From Ustulina deusta (taxonomy: Eukaryota > Ascomycota > Sordariomycetes > Xylariales > Xylariaceae), in the NCBI GenBank assembly GCA_023159155.1, contig JAJNNX010000032.1, forward strand, positions 372,001-436,000: DNA of 64,000 bases. Reading direction: 5' to 3'. A program made the translations under genes and the position numbers. Of this stretch, positions 1-11,773 are shown in pieces (the first letter of the stretch is position 1; each line of letters starts with the position of its first letter). The notes beneath the pieces were generated by a model. The model was given only the letters and a program-made list of their open reading frames with translations, did not search any database and had not been told where the DNA came from.

Positions 1-836
1 GATGCGCAACGAGGGGAGGGTGGTAGACAATGCTGCGTCACTCGGAGTTTGTTTCGATGAAGAACAGCCCGCAATCTCGGGTACTACTCGGGTGACCGGG
101 AGCTTATGCCATCAGATACCAAGGTAGTATTTTTATGCTTTATGTTATGCATAAAGCAAGATTGTTCGAAACACTCTGATGTTGGGGTACCCAGTCTAGT
201 TGAAACGTCGCAGCAAGAGAGCTGAGGGAAGATCTGGAATTCAGGACGGGAAAAAAGATTGGCGAGACAATGTCTGCGTAGTGCACACACCGAGTGGATG
301 AGTACTATTGCGGCGTGTAGTGTACGGTACTGTACACGTGTAGTGCCTAGCTTGCCTTCACTGCGAGCCCAATAATATTGCCGCATGCTGGCTCCTACGT
401 CCTAATCCGGAGGTGATCAGCAGCCACTCCGCCAACGCCATCTCTCGGCGCTACTTACTCCTGGTCGATGAGAGTGGGCCTCTTAGGCTGGAATGTTCCG
501 CCCAGAGTTCAGTGCAACCAAGATACCCACACAAGGGCACAGTCGGCTAGCGTGCGTAAGCGTCCCTGAATCTGCCTACTCCTGACAATGCCTGCCTGTC
601 GCGGTACTATCACGGCCGTGGTATCCTGTTATTTTGCTATACTGCATTATAGTGGTGCTTTGTTGGCCTGGCCAGGTTGTGGTTTATGCGGTACTACGCT
701 AGTAATCAGTTGTGCAGTGTATATACTAGTAGTAGGTATACTGTCCGTAGATAGTAGTATTAATAAGATATGTGCGGTATTAGTCGTGTCGGGGGCTTAT
801 TTGGATCAGATCAGTTGTGGTTGGGGGCCGACCGGC
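1..836. other. Gene-free left edge
   Basis: No convincing gene is visible. The open frames here are short, lack recognisable motifs and have no splice-consistent extension. From about 590 the plus strand is open only because it mirrors the enoyl-CoA hydratase gene on the minus strand, whose 3' flank lies here. Confidence 0.5.
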
Positions 837-1670
837 TTAAAGCTTGCTCGCCTTCCATTGCGGCTCCCTCTTTTCCGAGAATGCCTGGAGACCCTCGAGG
901 ATATTCTCGCCACGCTGCAGCTCCGCAAACTCCTTCTCGAGCGTCCATTCGACCGCTCGTTCTACGCTGGCCGTCTCCCAACCTTGTCGCAGCCCGGCGC
1001 GTGTGCAGATGATGGCGTCTGGGCTGTTCTGGGCTATCATCTCCGCATATTTCACTGCCTCGACTACCACCTGGTCTTTGGGTGTCACCTTGTTAACAAT
1101 GCCCCATTGATACATCTCTTGTGCCGTGACCTTCCGACCCGTCATCGCAATTTCGGATGCTCGCTGAAGCCCAATGGTGCGTATCAGCCGTGGCAGAGCG
1201 CCTCCTATGGCAGCGAGGCCCCTCTTCACCTCGGGGAGGCCAAAGTAGGCATCTTCAGCCGCCACAACAAGGTCGCAGTTGACTACGAACTCGCAACCCC
1301 CGCCCATTGCCAGTCCGTTTACGGCAGCGATCACGGGCTTCTTGCCGAGCCGGCGACTGAGGGGCTTGAAGGCTGGCGAATTTCCCATGCGGTTCTTGGG
1401 GTCTGAATCGTCAGACATGGAATTATTCCATTCTTTGAGATCGGCGCCTGCTGAAAACGCACGGCCGGTGCCCGTGATGATGGCTACGCTGAGGCGTGGC
1501 TCTTGGTCAAACCACTTCCATACCGAGTCCATCTCCCACTGTCCGGTGGTTGACATGGCATTGAGGTCTTTTGGCCGGTCCATGCGTACCAAGAGTACTC
1601 TAGGTGCTGGATACGATAGCTTTAGAAAGGTAGGGGTTGGTGGCGGAGGGGTCTCTGTTGGTGCTGCCAT
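837..1670 (-). CDS. Peroxisomal enoyl-CoA hydratase/isomerase family protein
   Basis: Single-exon gene of 277 aa in the crotonase superfamily, which hydrates or isomerises enoyl-CoA thioesters. The oxyanion-hole motif SAGADLKEW is present, followed by AAVNGLAMGGGCEF and the FGLPEVKRG segment that carries the usual acidic residue. The protein ends in ASKL, a canonical PTS1, so a peroxisomal matrix location is expected. The frame stays open 51 codons upstream, but that extension is Cys/His-rich with no family similarity. The start MAAPTETPPPPTP at 1668-1670 gives a normal family length. The next gene, about 2.4 kb away, is an acyl-CoA ligase that also ends in a PTS1, suggesting work on the same acyl chain. 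The exact substrate cannot be told; Alternaria AKT3-type hydratases and ordinary beta-oxidation or methylglutaconyl-type hydratases are alternatives. Confidence 0.9.
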   Translation of the reverse strand: MAAPTETPPPPTPTFLKLSYPAPRVLLVRMDRPKDLNAMSTTGQWEMDSVWKWFDQEPRLSVAIITGTGRAFSAGADLKEWNNSMSDDSDPKNRMGNSPAFKPLSRRLGKKPVIAAVNGLAMGGGCEFVVNCDLVVAAEDAYFGLPEVKRGLAAIGGALPRLIRTIGLQRASEIAMTGRKVTAQEMYQWGIVNKVTPKDQVVVEAVKYAEMIAQNSPDAIICTRAGLRQGWETASVERAVEWTLEKEFAELQRGENILEGLQAFSEKREPQWKASKL

Positions 1671-2669
1671 GGTGTTGTCGTGTGTCAGCACCGAGGTGGC
1701 GTAGTGTATAATAATCGTAGATGGCTGGGTTGAATGATGGGAGCACGCTCGGTGACTGCAAACGACACTGATGATACACTTCCACGTTGTGGCGCGAGCA
1801 AAACGTGGTGTGATGAAACTCACTACACTGAATGCAAGACATCACGTTTTCCACGTTGTCCACGTTTTCCCCACGATATAGATATCCTCTTTCAGCCAAA
1901 GTCACAGTGGCATTTTGCAGATCCACTACCTACACTAGTGCACTAGCGTATTTGGTAGCGTGCCAACATGCAGTACACCAGGTAGGAACTAGGATTCCGT
2001 CAGCTCGGTACAAGTATTCGCTATACTAGCGTGCACTACCTGGAGAGATATGGAAGCGAGAACAGACGAACCCGCTACCGTTCTGGCTGGGGTCACCGGA
2101 AATACAGAATCATTTACCTAGCGTAGTGCCGACAGCAGTGGGTTCGCTAATTGGCCACAGAGACACAAGAAACCACGCAAACCCTACTACTTCAACCACT
2201 ATTAACGCTCCCGGATGAATTATAAAAAATATAAAACTTCGTGGATATATAAAAACCAAAGCAAGGTAATTGCATATTTCAAATATTAGATCTCCTTAAT
2301 CTTACTTGACTGTCTGGCTGGTCTTCGGAGTAGGCGAGTGCAGGAGGTTCGTGACATATGTGCGGTCCATTTGCGAACCCGCTCTCTCCTGTACGGATAC
2401 CTAACCTAGCTAGGTTAAGTACCTAGTCTAGTCGGTTTTATCTTTTCCCCTCGAATGCGACAGCGCGCTGAACGATCCTCGACGACAGTATACCTAACGT
2501 AGGTACATTAATTACACTACCCAGATATGTAGGTGGTGCCAAGGACTACCTATCTAGGTAACTCTATGCTCGCCATGCAGGCAGCTGTTAAATGCATACC
2601 CACTTGTCATCATTTCAGTAGTGTCTATGCTACATGTAATAGGTCCTGGAATTGCCACGATGGCTCCCC

Positions 2670-2692
2670 TTTTTTTTTTTTTTTTTTTTTTT
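2670..2692. repeat. Poly-T tract
   Basis: A run of about 23 T in non-coding DNA. It is a simple repeat, likely length-variable. Confidence 0.9.
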
Positions 2693-2990
2693 CCTTGTGT
2701 CAAGATCAACACGTGAATCGCCAAGAAGGCTAAGAATAGGTGCCTGTCATTGTCTACCCCTGCGTTCATCAGATATATTATAAAATGGGTTGCCGTATTA
2801 TATCATCGATATGTACTATCTCGTGAGTTGGGTTCGATTCCTTGCAGCGCTGTTGGTATTGGCTAGGTACTAGATAACTCACTTACGCATATACATGTTA
2901 CACAACTTTTATCCTTCCAAGTTCGTACGCTAACTTCTTATTCCAATGGTCGTTTTAGCCTTATCCGTCGCGGGCGCTACTAAACGGGAG

Positions 2991-3345
2991 CTACATGTCC
3001 CGCCAGTCCCGGTCCCCAGTAGTCCAGATGCACCGGAAACCGGCTTCGTCAGTAGCATTGTCGCGCATCCGACACTTGGCATCCCTTGCATAAATGTAGG
3101 TCTTGTTTAGCATACAGTAGGCGGTGCCAGTGTACTTGGTTGGTAATGCCTTAGTATGTAGCTGACAGTGGTGTAGATGGCCTTGGAAGTGTCATTGACA
3201 ATCCGGATTAGTGCGGCCGTGTGCACTCCCGACATCCCCACAAACCCATCCTGCCATCTCGTATGCGTGGTACTATATCCTCTAATATAGGTGGCGTCCT
3301 ATAGGCAGGGCACAGTATATTTCATCGAAGCCGAATCATGGCATC
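2991..3345 (-). pseudogene. Decayed coding fragment, family not identified
   Basis: Read on the minus strand, this stretch gives protein-like text in pieces that change frame. An upstream piece reads FGFDEIYCALP, a middle piece runs from DATYIRGYSTTHTRWQDG to IVNDTSKAIYTTVSY, and the last piece runs from LPTKYTGTAYCMLNK to AGFRCIWTTGDRDWRDM and stops at 2991-2993. At least two frameshifts separate them. The only interval near the second break is about 33 nt, too short for a usual fungal intron. Four cysteines and the aromatic residues suggest a once secreted or enzymatic protein, but no family is assigned. Chance open frames are possible, though the local composition looks coding. Confidence 0.4.
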
Positions 3346-3550
3346 TCGGCGCAACTGGACTAACTGTGTTTAGCGTCCGATCTAGCGTAGCTGCAAGGTC
3401 TTTCCAACAGTGCCAAAAACGGCTTTTTCGACCGAATCCTATTCCCTTTTGTCTCCCGCGGCTCGGCTAGTCGTCCTTTGTTTTCTAGCCCATAATTTCC
3501 CGATAATTTCCTGCTGACAAGATTCCCGAGTCCGAGATTCGTATTGGGTG

Positions 3551-3592
3551 GAAGCGGCCCCGGCTAGTGTAGGTGAGCTAGCCGGGGGCTTC
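3551..3592. repeat. Perfect-arm hairpin with two-base bulge
   Basis: Arm 3551-3567 pairs with arm 3578-3592 (CTAGCCGGGGGCTTC) over 15 bases with a two-base bulge and a 10-base loop. It lies in non-coding DNA about 200 bases beyond the decayed coding fragment. It could be a MITE remnant or a structured RNA, and nothing flanking it decides between these. Confidence 0.6.
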
Positions 3593-4046
3593 TGCGAACT
3601 CCTCTTGATCACATAAACCTGGTGTAATTCGTTATAATACGCCATTGTATTACGCGGTACTGTATGTAACGTATCGCCATTACGCCGAGATGAGAAGTGA
3701 TCTGCATCTGTTGGTCCCGTGCAGGACGCCAGCTAGCTTCAGTCTAGACGCTAGCTATTCCACATCTCGTGTGACGTCGGCTATCTATCTACGCGAGTTT
3801 CTATAAACAAGGGCCACCATGGTTGGATGCACCGTAGTGTGTACTGTAGGCAGATAGTCGATATTGCGTCTTGTGTGTCTGGGCACAGCTCGAAAAGCTG
3901 GACACGCCAGATCGAGGCTATTCTCGGTGTCCAAGTTAATCGACTTGAATAATGTTTTATTCACCCATATCCTATTTGCCCATCGCGAGCTTTCTTGAAG
4001 GTGTCGAGCCGTATACTCCGGGAATTCTCGAGCAGAGCAGCACAAC

Positions 4047-5717
4047 ATGCGCATCTATAGGTCCGGGGAGATCACCATCCCGACAGACCAGAATCTGACG
4101 GAGCTCCTTCACTCCTCAGCGCGCCCGGACCTCCCGGAATCCCATCTCATCGCCAAAGACAACCTCACAAACCGGAGCATCACAATAGGCCGGTTACGGG
4201 ACCGCGCAGGCAGAATTGCAAAAGGCTTCCAGCTTAAGCTCGAGCCGGCAGACCAAGCCCGATGGACAATCATCCTTCCAAATAGTGTCGAGTTCCTGGA
4301 GCTCGTGCACGCCATTCTCTGGACTGGCGGCGTTGTATGTCCCATCAATCACGCGCTGAAGGCCTCCGAGATAGCACATGGGCTCTCGGTAGCGCGGCCG
4401 GACTTTGTCGTTTCGTACGGTCCTACAGTCCCCGTGGTACAAGAGGCCATGGAGATCGCCAGCACGCAACTGACCAGCCAGGGGGTGTCGTGGAAGAAAC
4501 CCGAAATCGTCACCGTCGTTTCGCGAGTGCCGGGCCACCAGCACGCGCCGGATGATTTCTTCGCGCCCGAGCGCTTGCCGGTTCCGCATTTTCCGGACAC
4601 GCGGACGCGGCTGGCAAGCATCCATCTGTCGTCCGGCACCACGGGGTTCGCGAAGGGTGTCGAACTGACACATTACAACTTCATCGCCAACTGCTACCAG
4701 CTCTTTACGCGGGACCCCAAGGCGTTCAACTCGAACGCGCGATGCGTAGCCTTCACGCCGTGGACGCATATCGGCAATACGACGATGCCGTTATTCCTCG
4801 GTCCCTGGACGGGGATGCTGCACCACGCGATGCCGACGTACGACTTCGAGGAGTACGTCAAATTAGTGGGTTCCATCCGGTCCACCACCTTCCAGGGCGT
4901 CCCGAGCGTGGTGCTCCAGCTCGTCAACTCGGACGCTACCTCGCGATACGACTTCTCGCAGGCTCGGGTCATCAACACTGGTGGCCCGCTGAAGCACGAG
5001 CTCCAGCAACGCTTACAAAGCAAAGCCCCTTGGAAGCTGAACCAAGTATACGGCATGACGGAGGCCGCCGGTTATGTAGCCTACCAGAACATGGATGAGA
5101 AGTTACCTACTGGCGCCACGGGCAAGTTGCTCCCGAATATCGAGGCTTGTCTCAAGAAAGAAGGCACCACGGAAGATGCGCCGAAGGGAGGACCCGGCGA
5201 GCTATGGCTCCGCGGCCCCAACATTACTCGCGGCTACGCTTTCAACGACGAGGCGAACAAGAAAGGATTCCCCATGCCGGGCTGGTACAACACAGGCGAC
5301 GTCTGCACCATTGACGAGGAGGGCACGGTCAGCGTCGTGGGGAGGACGAAGGACTTGATCAAGTACAAGGGCTTCCAAGTATCGCCTACGGAGCTAGAGG
5401 GGCATCTCAACACGCATCCGCACGTCATTGAGGGAGGCATCGGCCCCACCTGGGACGAGAGTCAACTCACGGAGCTGCCCACGGCTTGGGTCATCCTGAA
5501 GGATCACTTCAAGACCGTGGAGCAGCAGAAACAAGCGCTCAGGCAAGTTCATCGGGATGTCGATAAAGAAGTAAGTGGCTATAAGAAGCTTAGAGGTGGC
5601 GTATGGCAAATCAACCAGTTACCCAAGAACCCGACGGGTAAGATCTTGAGGAAACAGCTCGCCGAAATGAGGGATGGTTTATGCTCATTAGACGCAACCT
5701 TAACGGCTAAGCTCTAA
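4047..5717 (+). CDS. 4-coumarate-CoA-ligase-like acyl-activating enzyme (PTS1)
   Basis: Intron-free gene of 556 aa in the ANL adenylate-forming superfamily, which makes acyl-CoA from a carboxylic acid, ATP and CoA. Visible core motifs, in order, are LSSGTTGFAKGVELTHYN (phosphate-binding loop), YGMTEAAG, GWYNTGD, GRTKDLIKYKGFQVSP and the C-terminal NPTGKILRKQL with the adenylation lysine. The start MRIYRSGEITIP is the usual fungal 4CL-like N terminus. The protein ends in TAKL, a PTS1 variant, so peroxisomal import is likely. Substrate cannot be read; aryl, medium-chain or specialised polyenoic acids are all possible. It lies about 2.4 kb from a PTS1 enoyl-CoA hydratase and just upstream of an ABC transporter. 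Related fungal proteins include carboxyl-activating enzymes of toxin clusters (AKT1 type), but ordinary fatty-acid or phenylpropanoid ligases are equally compatible. Confidence 0.92.
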   Translation: MRIYRSGEITIPTDQNLTELLHSSARPDLPESHLIAKDNLTNRSITIGRLRDRAGRIAKGFQLKLEPADQARWTIILPNSVEFLELVHAILWTGGVVCPINHALKASEIAHGLSVARPDFVVSYGPTVPVVQEAMEIASTQLTSQGVSWKKPEIVTVVSRVPGHQHAPDDFFAPERLPVPHFPDTRTRLASIHLSSGTTGFAKGVELTHYNFIANCYQLFTRDPKAFNSNARCVAFTPWTHIGNTTMPLFLGPWTGMLHHAMPTYDFEEYVKLVGSIRSTTFQGVPSVVLQLVNSDATSRYDFSQARVINTGGPLKHELQQRLQSKAPWKLNQVYGMTEAAGYVAYQNMDEKLPTGATGKLLPNIEACLKKEGTTEDAPKGGPGELWLRGPNITRGYAFNDEANKKGFPMPGWYNTGDVCTIDEEGTVSVVGRTKDLIKYKGFQVSPTELEGHLNTHPHVIEGGIGPTWDESQLTELPTAWVILKDHFKTVEQQKQALRQVHRDVDKEVSGYKKLRGGVWQINQLPKNPTGKILRKQLAEMRDGLCSLDATLTAKL

Positions 5718-6073
5718 TTAGATGGCAATAATCACCCCGAGGATATCTATAGACTTGTATATTTCTTGATATGATGAAACGATGCTCTCTAACTGAGTGG
5801 CTTGTACATATACCCCTAATTCAATTCAGATTGAATGATGAACTGATCATCCTGTGCGTAATACCGCCTTGTCGCTGGACTTCCGGTTCACCTTAGTCTA
5901 TCACTCCTGGGGATTTTCACCTTGTTATGTCATAAAACATTGGCCTTAACCCTATTAATACATCTATGAATTGATCTCTATGTTCCTATATTTGGTACAG
6001 TTTATCTAACATATTGGCACGTTACGGTACCAACGGGTTTCAGTACGAATCGAAAAGGCAGTTAACCACAAGC
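5718..6073. other. Convergent 3' intergenic region
   Basis: About 360 bases between the convergent acyl-CoA ligase and ABC transporter genes. It is AT-leaning with no open frame of note and presumably holds both 3' UTRs. Confidence 0.6.
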
Positions 6074-9000
6074 CTACTCATCAGTTTTCACGTCATCCTT
6101 TTCTAACTTTTTCTTGTCTGTCGCCGTTTGCTTCTCCCACATGGCATGGTAACTGCCACCGAGTTCGAGAAGTTCGTTATGCGTACCCCTCTCGATTACT
6201 TTGCCCTTGTGGAGTACAATGATCTGGTCTGAGTCTACAATTGTAGAGAGACGATGCCTGTGTTACTTTCATGTTAGTTCCCTAGACTCCATCTCATATT
6301 TCATTCGTGATGGGAGTTATATACGTACGCGATTGTAACCGTGGTGCGGCCGGCAGTCACCCGCTCAAGAGCCTCTTGAATTTGTCTCTCTGTGTGCGAA
6401 TCTAGGGATGCGGTAGCCTCATCTAGCAACAGGATCCGTGCGTTCTTCAGAATTGCACGTGCAATAGCAATCTATAATGAGTTCTTAGCAGGAGGGATCC
6501 AATTGTTATATCCAGAAGATAGCTACTCACCCGTTGGCGTTCGCCGCCCGATAGCTTCAGTCCCCTCTCACCGACTTTGGTATTGTACTGGTCTGGGAAG
6601 GCCATTATTCGATCGTGGATATTCGCGGCTTTGCACGCCTCATGAACGTCTGCCTCAGACGCTTTGGTGTCGGCATAAAGCAGATTGTACATAATTGTAG
6701 CATTAAACAAGACAGTGTCTTGTGGCACTACGCCTATATGCTTGCGTAACCCATCGATCTTCAAATCACGAACATCATGGCCGTCCACCGTGATTGATCC
6801 GTCGCCCACGTCGTAGAATCGGAACAGAAGTTTCAGGCATGTAGATTTACCACTCCCAGACTCACCTACGAGGGCTGTCTTGGTTCCTGGCGCAACGGTA
6901 AAGTCGACACCATGGAGGACAGGCTCTTTCTCCCGGTAGGCGAAGCTAACATCATTGAATCTGATCTCACCTTGGGCAGTAGGCAAGTCTTTTGCATCTG
7001 GCTTTTCCACGACTCCAGACGTCTCTTGGAACTGGATCATGTTAGACCTATGGTGTCTGTCCTGGGGTAAGGGTGTAACTTACCAATTCAAGCATGCGCT
7101 CAGCTTCAATAAGGTTGTTCTGAAGCATCGTATAGAAAGTGCCAAAGAAATTGAGAGGAGCCTGCAGCTGAGCAAAATAGGTTATGAGACTGACGAAGTC
7201 AGAAACATTTTGCTGGCCATGAGCAATCTTGTAAGCAGACACGGCGACGATGAGAGCCACACCAACTGTGAATACTGAGCTCTGTGTGAGGTTGAGAAAA
7301 TTCAGTGACAGAAGTACGAGACGCTCAGCCTTCTGATACGTGATAACGTGGCCCCTATACTTTTCCGTCTCCGTGGCCACGGCACAGTTGTGTTGTACAG
7401 TTTCGTAAGCCATGATAGCATCAGTTCTAGCTCTGAGTCAGCATTTGCGATTCGATGAGAGGCTTCTCACTCACTTTGTTGCTTCCATGTCTCTAGCCTT
7501 AGTCGCCATGTCTCTTCTCTGCTTTCCTCGGTATTTCGCCATGTATATCGTCATAAAGATGTATGACCACATAATAACAAGAACGATGAGAGTGTAAAAA
7601 GCATCGTACTTGAAAAAGAAAACAACAGATGCCACGAGGATATCGAAGAGCATAGGGAAAACCTGAAACAAGAAGTTCTCTAGGAAAGTATTTATGGCGC
7701 TTCCGCGACTAAGAGCACTTGTGACTTCGCCAATCCGCTTGCTGAGGTGAAAATCCATAGATAGCCCAAGGACGTGCTCGAAAGCTGCGCACGACAATCT
7801 CCGGAACAGAGACTGGGAGACGGGAATCCATAGGATTGACCGGGCGGCCCCAATAGCACCCTGCTGTCCTTGGAGACCTCGATACACCACGTAGAGAATC
7901 ACTTCTTTGCGAGGAATCTTGCCATATCCAAGGGCATCCACAAGTACACCAAGTTGTAAGGGAACCAAGATGTTTACTTTCACAACAAGTTAGTACCATT
8001 TTTTGGACAAAAGAAAAGTTTCAAGTGCAGCAGAGCTCCTAAGCCATGATGATGGCCTAATAGGTCGTCTGATTCTATACAATGGGCAAACGGGAGGAGC
8101 AAGTGGTTTTTGGCAAGGGCTTACTTACCAATACGCTGGGCAATCAAAAGAATTACACAGAGAACGACGGTTGCTTGGTGAAGCGGCGAATTAGACGGCC
8201 TAGGGGGGTGTTAGAGGTGAACAGATAGGATGGCTATTACTCAAACAACACTCACCAAAGGTACGGGAAAAGCACCCGAGTACCAGCAAAGTAATCAAAC
8301 CAATTCGACTTCGACGGGTCGCGTTTTTTCTTGATCTCGGGTTTTGCCGCATGCGAAGTGCCCCCGTAGCCATTCGTAGGACCGTCTCCGTTCTCTAGAA
8401 GCGGTCGTCGCTCAGATGACGTTCCCGGTTCGGCTTTTCTTAGCTCATGTTCTCTGCGAAGGACCAGGGAGATCATGACCAAGAACAGGGCAATTCGTGC
8501 CATGGCAAGACCAAACAAGCTATCAAGAAGTCCTAATTGGGCATCTATGAACTGGTGCTGGGACATGAACACGGCTGCGATGACGGCCTCAACCAATATA
8601 CCGACTCCCCAAGCGAAACTGTGAGGGATCGTTGGGGTCCATGGTCCATCAGGATCAGGCAACAGACCAGCCAGGAAATAAAGCAAGACAGCGACATGGG
8701 ATGCCTAGGAAGAGCGTTAGTTATCCTCACATCGAATGATTCGACATTGCACATACTAAATAAGCGCTGTAGGGAAAGTTGGCTTGAGCATCCTGACTTG
8801 CGGTGGCGTAATACGAGGCGAGGATGATACTGGCTAGCTACAGCAGACAGTCAGTTAGTAGGTAGGTATATTGGAGGACTTTCTCGGGTCCATTGAAAGA
8901 CGTACGAGCAGCGGCGTCAAGGCAAGCTGCACCACCCAGACACATTTTGCGTAGAATCTCTGAATCTTCTCGACGCTCTTCTCGTCGATCTGGGGGCCAC

Positions 9001-9112
9001 TGCCGGCATAGTTGTACCTGTACCGAGCCAACTGGGAAAGGAAAAGAGTGGCAATCAAGCCACAAGGATAGACATAGAAGCCAGTGGCTAGCCCGAGCTC
9101 GACGTTCGCCAT
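6074..9112 (-). CDS. ABCB-type half transporter, HMT1/ABCB6-like
   Basis: Nine exons with frame-consistent GT..AG junctions: 8906-9112, 8757-8837, 8256-8704, 8129-8199, 7475-7976, 7084-7426, 6531-7031, about 6331-6471 and 6074-6257. The product is about 826 aa. The N terminus ([18 protein letters not shown]) carries extra membrane segments, followed by an ABC membrane domain and one nucleotide-binding domain. Walker A is GESGSGKST, the signature LSGGERQR, Walker [13 protein letters not shown] and the H-loop HRLST. Membrane domain then ATPase, at about 830 aa, matches vacuolar heavy-metal tolerance transporters that move phytochelatin or glutathione conjugates, or ABCB6-like proteins. The boundary near 6331 could not be fixed to the base. 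The usual YFNAEE segment after AYETV reads [13 protein letters not shown], an unusual replacement. It is convergent with the acyl-CoA ligase, so it could serve that neighbourhood, but a housekeeping vacuolar role is as likely. Confidence 0.88.
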
Positions 9113-11607
9113 TTTAGCCGGTTCAATTGGCCATGGACCACGAAGCTTACCAAAACAAGACACGAAGGTGAAGACTTGTTTTGGAGCCTGCGATCTCGCT
9201 CGCCGTGGCTGACGGGAGCAACAGACCCATTGAAAATCAGGGGCGTCTGATTGGTCGTACGATCGTGCTTACTGATAATGATAAGGTCGATCACGTGACC
9301 TCGGTACATGCCCGTCTTGGTCAACTACCTTCCTCTATTTCCGTCCTCTTGCGTTGGAAAGGCATTTTGGAGGTGACCGGCGATGTAGAGGTATGAATAC
9401 ATTGATGTTTTGACCGCGCCTGTCACTCTAAAGATGTTGAGGTTGACATACTTTGGTACACTAGGAGAGGTAGCTCGGCCATTAGCCAAGACTAGCCCCA
9501 CACCAAACAAACATACCTTATCGCAAGTCCAGATAAGGGAGCTGTAACTCATCACTCATCACCAGATGGAGTCTATGGAGAAGACAAAAACATCTATATG
9601 TCCCTAATTGTCTCGTGCTTGAACTCATTTTAGGTTCTTTGCCTCAGTGTTTTCAGACATATACTGCACGAACTAGTAATTGTGTGTATGTGCCAGCCAT
9701 TGTTTGGTGGGGTATTGTACAAGGGCCAGTATGGGAAATAGCCAGTGACTCTCTTATCAATAGAGTGTTACATCTTCAAATTCAACAATGATATGACATG
9801 CATTACCAGAGGCAAATGTAAGTATCGTTTAGGCATGACCATGAGACTGCGATGGAGAGGAAATCAAAGTTGGGGGTTCATGAGTATGCGCCTGTGTCAG
9901 AGTACATCTAGAACTCCAAATATTGAGACACGCTTTTCATTCCATGACTATTACTAGGCTGCTGTTATTGCATCTACGAAGCACGAACGTTACGACTTGA
10001 GATATGGAGTTTATTCGGAGAATGCACGATTTTATATTATTGCTCACAAGAGACTTAGCAGCCTTGGCACTCGGCCGCCCAAGCATAAATGCCGTGAGAA
10101 TCTTAAGGGGGCTCCTCTCAAGCTCTCACCATGCGACCGAAATTATTTTATTTTATTTTATTTTTCCTTTCGTGTATTCAAATCGTCAATGAGCTTCATC
10201 ATAAACGTAATAAAAACCTATCGACATGCCTCTCAGTCTCCTTGACAGCCCGACCTCCTCGAACTCTCCGTAGACAGCAAACACACTGGCATCCGACCTC
10301 ACCACTACCGTATTTCCGAACTGGTCTCAATGATTGGCAAGGCGAGCACCGTATATAACCCCTAGGAAATCATCACCGTAGCCTGCGAAAGGTTTTTATG
10401 CAACCCCCTCTAGTTTCACGGCGACAAGACCTGGGGCCGAGACCGTTCCCACACTACAGACGACAGCCTAGTTTACTCACCATTGCATGAGCTCCGACTC
10501 GGGCTATATCAGCTCGCGTACAAATTCGGATTATTGGGAAACATCTCTTTATCTATTAGTACACTCTTCTATTGATGCTTGTGTTGGATACTTCGGGTGC
10601 AGTATTGAATGTAGAATTCGGTTCTGAAGAGGTTGAATATCAACCAATTGCTCCGAATTTCAACGTCACGAGGCAGGGACAACGATGAAGAGAGAAAGCC
10701 CCTCCTAAAAGAATATAGACTTGCTCATGAGAGATTCACCAATGCGAGAGTAATGGGTTAATTGATTTAGTATGGGCCAGCTATTTCGACCCCGACCAAG
10801 AGAACGGGAAAGCCAATGGCGGGACGAAACACAGGTATCCTCTGGTCTTCTAGCACTCGGGATAATTTCGTCGCCATGAGAATAAGATTCTCAAATCTTT
10901 ACCAAGAAAGTGGTGTGAGTCCCTCCTATCGTCTGTATGGAGGCTCGAGGAGGTTGATCCGGCTCTTCAAGGAAATCTACCTAGGTAGTTAGCGTCCTAG
11001 GAATAGCAAGCAGTACATGCCTGTACAACACTATGTCCATTTCCTAATCGCTGTCCACGGGGCCTCCTGCTCTACCTGCACCAGTTGCACTCGAGGGGGA
11101 GGAGTGGCGCCTACGCGTAGCGGATGTGAAAAGTCTTCCTAACCGGCAACCAAGGCGTACGTGCGATCTGTCTCTCGCAATAGGACTTTCCGGCCACACC
11201 GCCAGGGATACGATACCAACCCGTCTCACAGCCCTAAAGAGGTCAGTGCGAGAACCCGTTCTGCATTGACCTCGGCGACTCCTCTCGATTCACAAGCCCG
11301 CAACAAGTTCACCGACATATCGCAGACGCCTCCCACTATCAAACGGGAAGGAGAAGGTTTTTTTTTTTTTCGCCAGAAGTCCTAGCGCCCAATCGGAATA
11401 GACACAAAACGACTCAAGCGGCCCTGAGATAGATAGTAAACGGAGCACAGCCGCAAATGGCCAACTCAGCTCCTGTCGGGCTGTGCACGCACGTACCCAG
11501 GGTAATATACACACGCGAAAGCCGAAAGAAATTTCGTTCGCCGAATAAGGTAGATAGAACAGAACAGCAAGAGTCCAAAACAAAACCTTCGACCGCGTTA
11601 CACGTGT

Positions 11608-11632
11608 ATAATAATAATAATAATAATAATAA
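11608..11632. repeat. (AAT)n microsatellite
   Basis: About eight consecutive ATA/AAT trinucleotides in non-coding DNA. Confidence 0.9.
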
Positions 11633-11753
11633 AAAACAAGTTTTCAATTACCAGCTTCATCCTTGGAGGGGCTTTGAAACCGCTAACAGATTCGCATTCC
11701 GAAAAACTCTCGGAACAACCGATGAAGAGACCGAAAACAGAAGGAAGAAGACC

Positions 11754-11773
11754 AAAAAAAAAAAAAAAAAAAA
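11754..11773. repeat. Poly-A tract
   Basis: A run of about 20 A following an A-rich, AAG-rich stretch. It could be the tail of an old retroposed copy, but no matching element was recognised upstream. Confidence 0.8.

Larger units (their letters stand above)
1671..4046. other. Intergenic region with repeats and one gene relic
   Basis: No intact gene is seen. The stretch holds clusters of TAGGTA-type palindromic motifs (about 2401-2430, 2493-2510 and 2545-2562), a poly-T tract, a decayed coding fragment on the minus strand and a strong hairpin; the last three are listed separately. The 3' part is presumably the promoter and 5' leader of the acyl-CoA ligase gene at 4047. Confidence 0.5.

Noticed and set aside
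588..1406. Long plus-strand open frame of about 270 codons
   Set aside because: It is antisense to the enoyl-CoA hydratase, and only the minus strand shows family motifs and a PTS1.
2826..2845. GGTTCGATTCC, a tRNA B-box-like string
   Set aside because: No matching A box or acceptor stem lies upstream at tRNA spacing.
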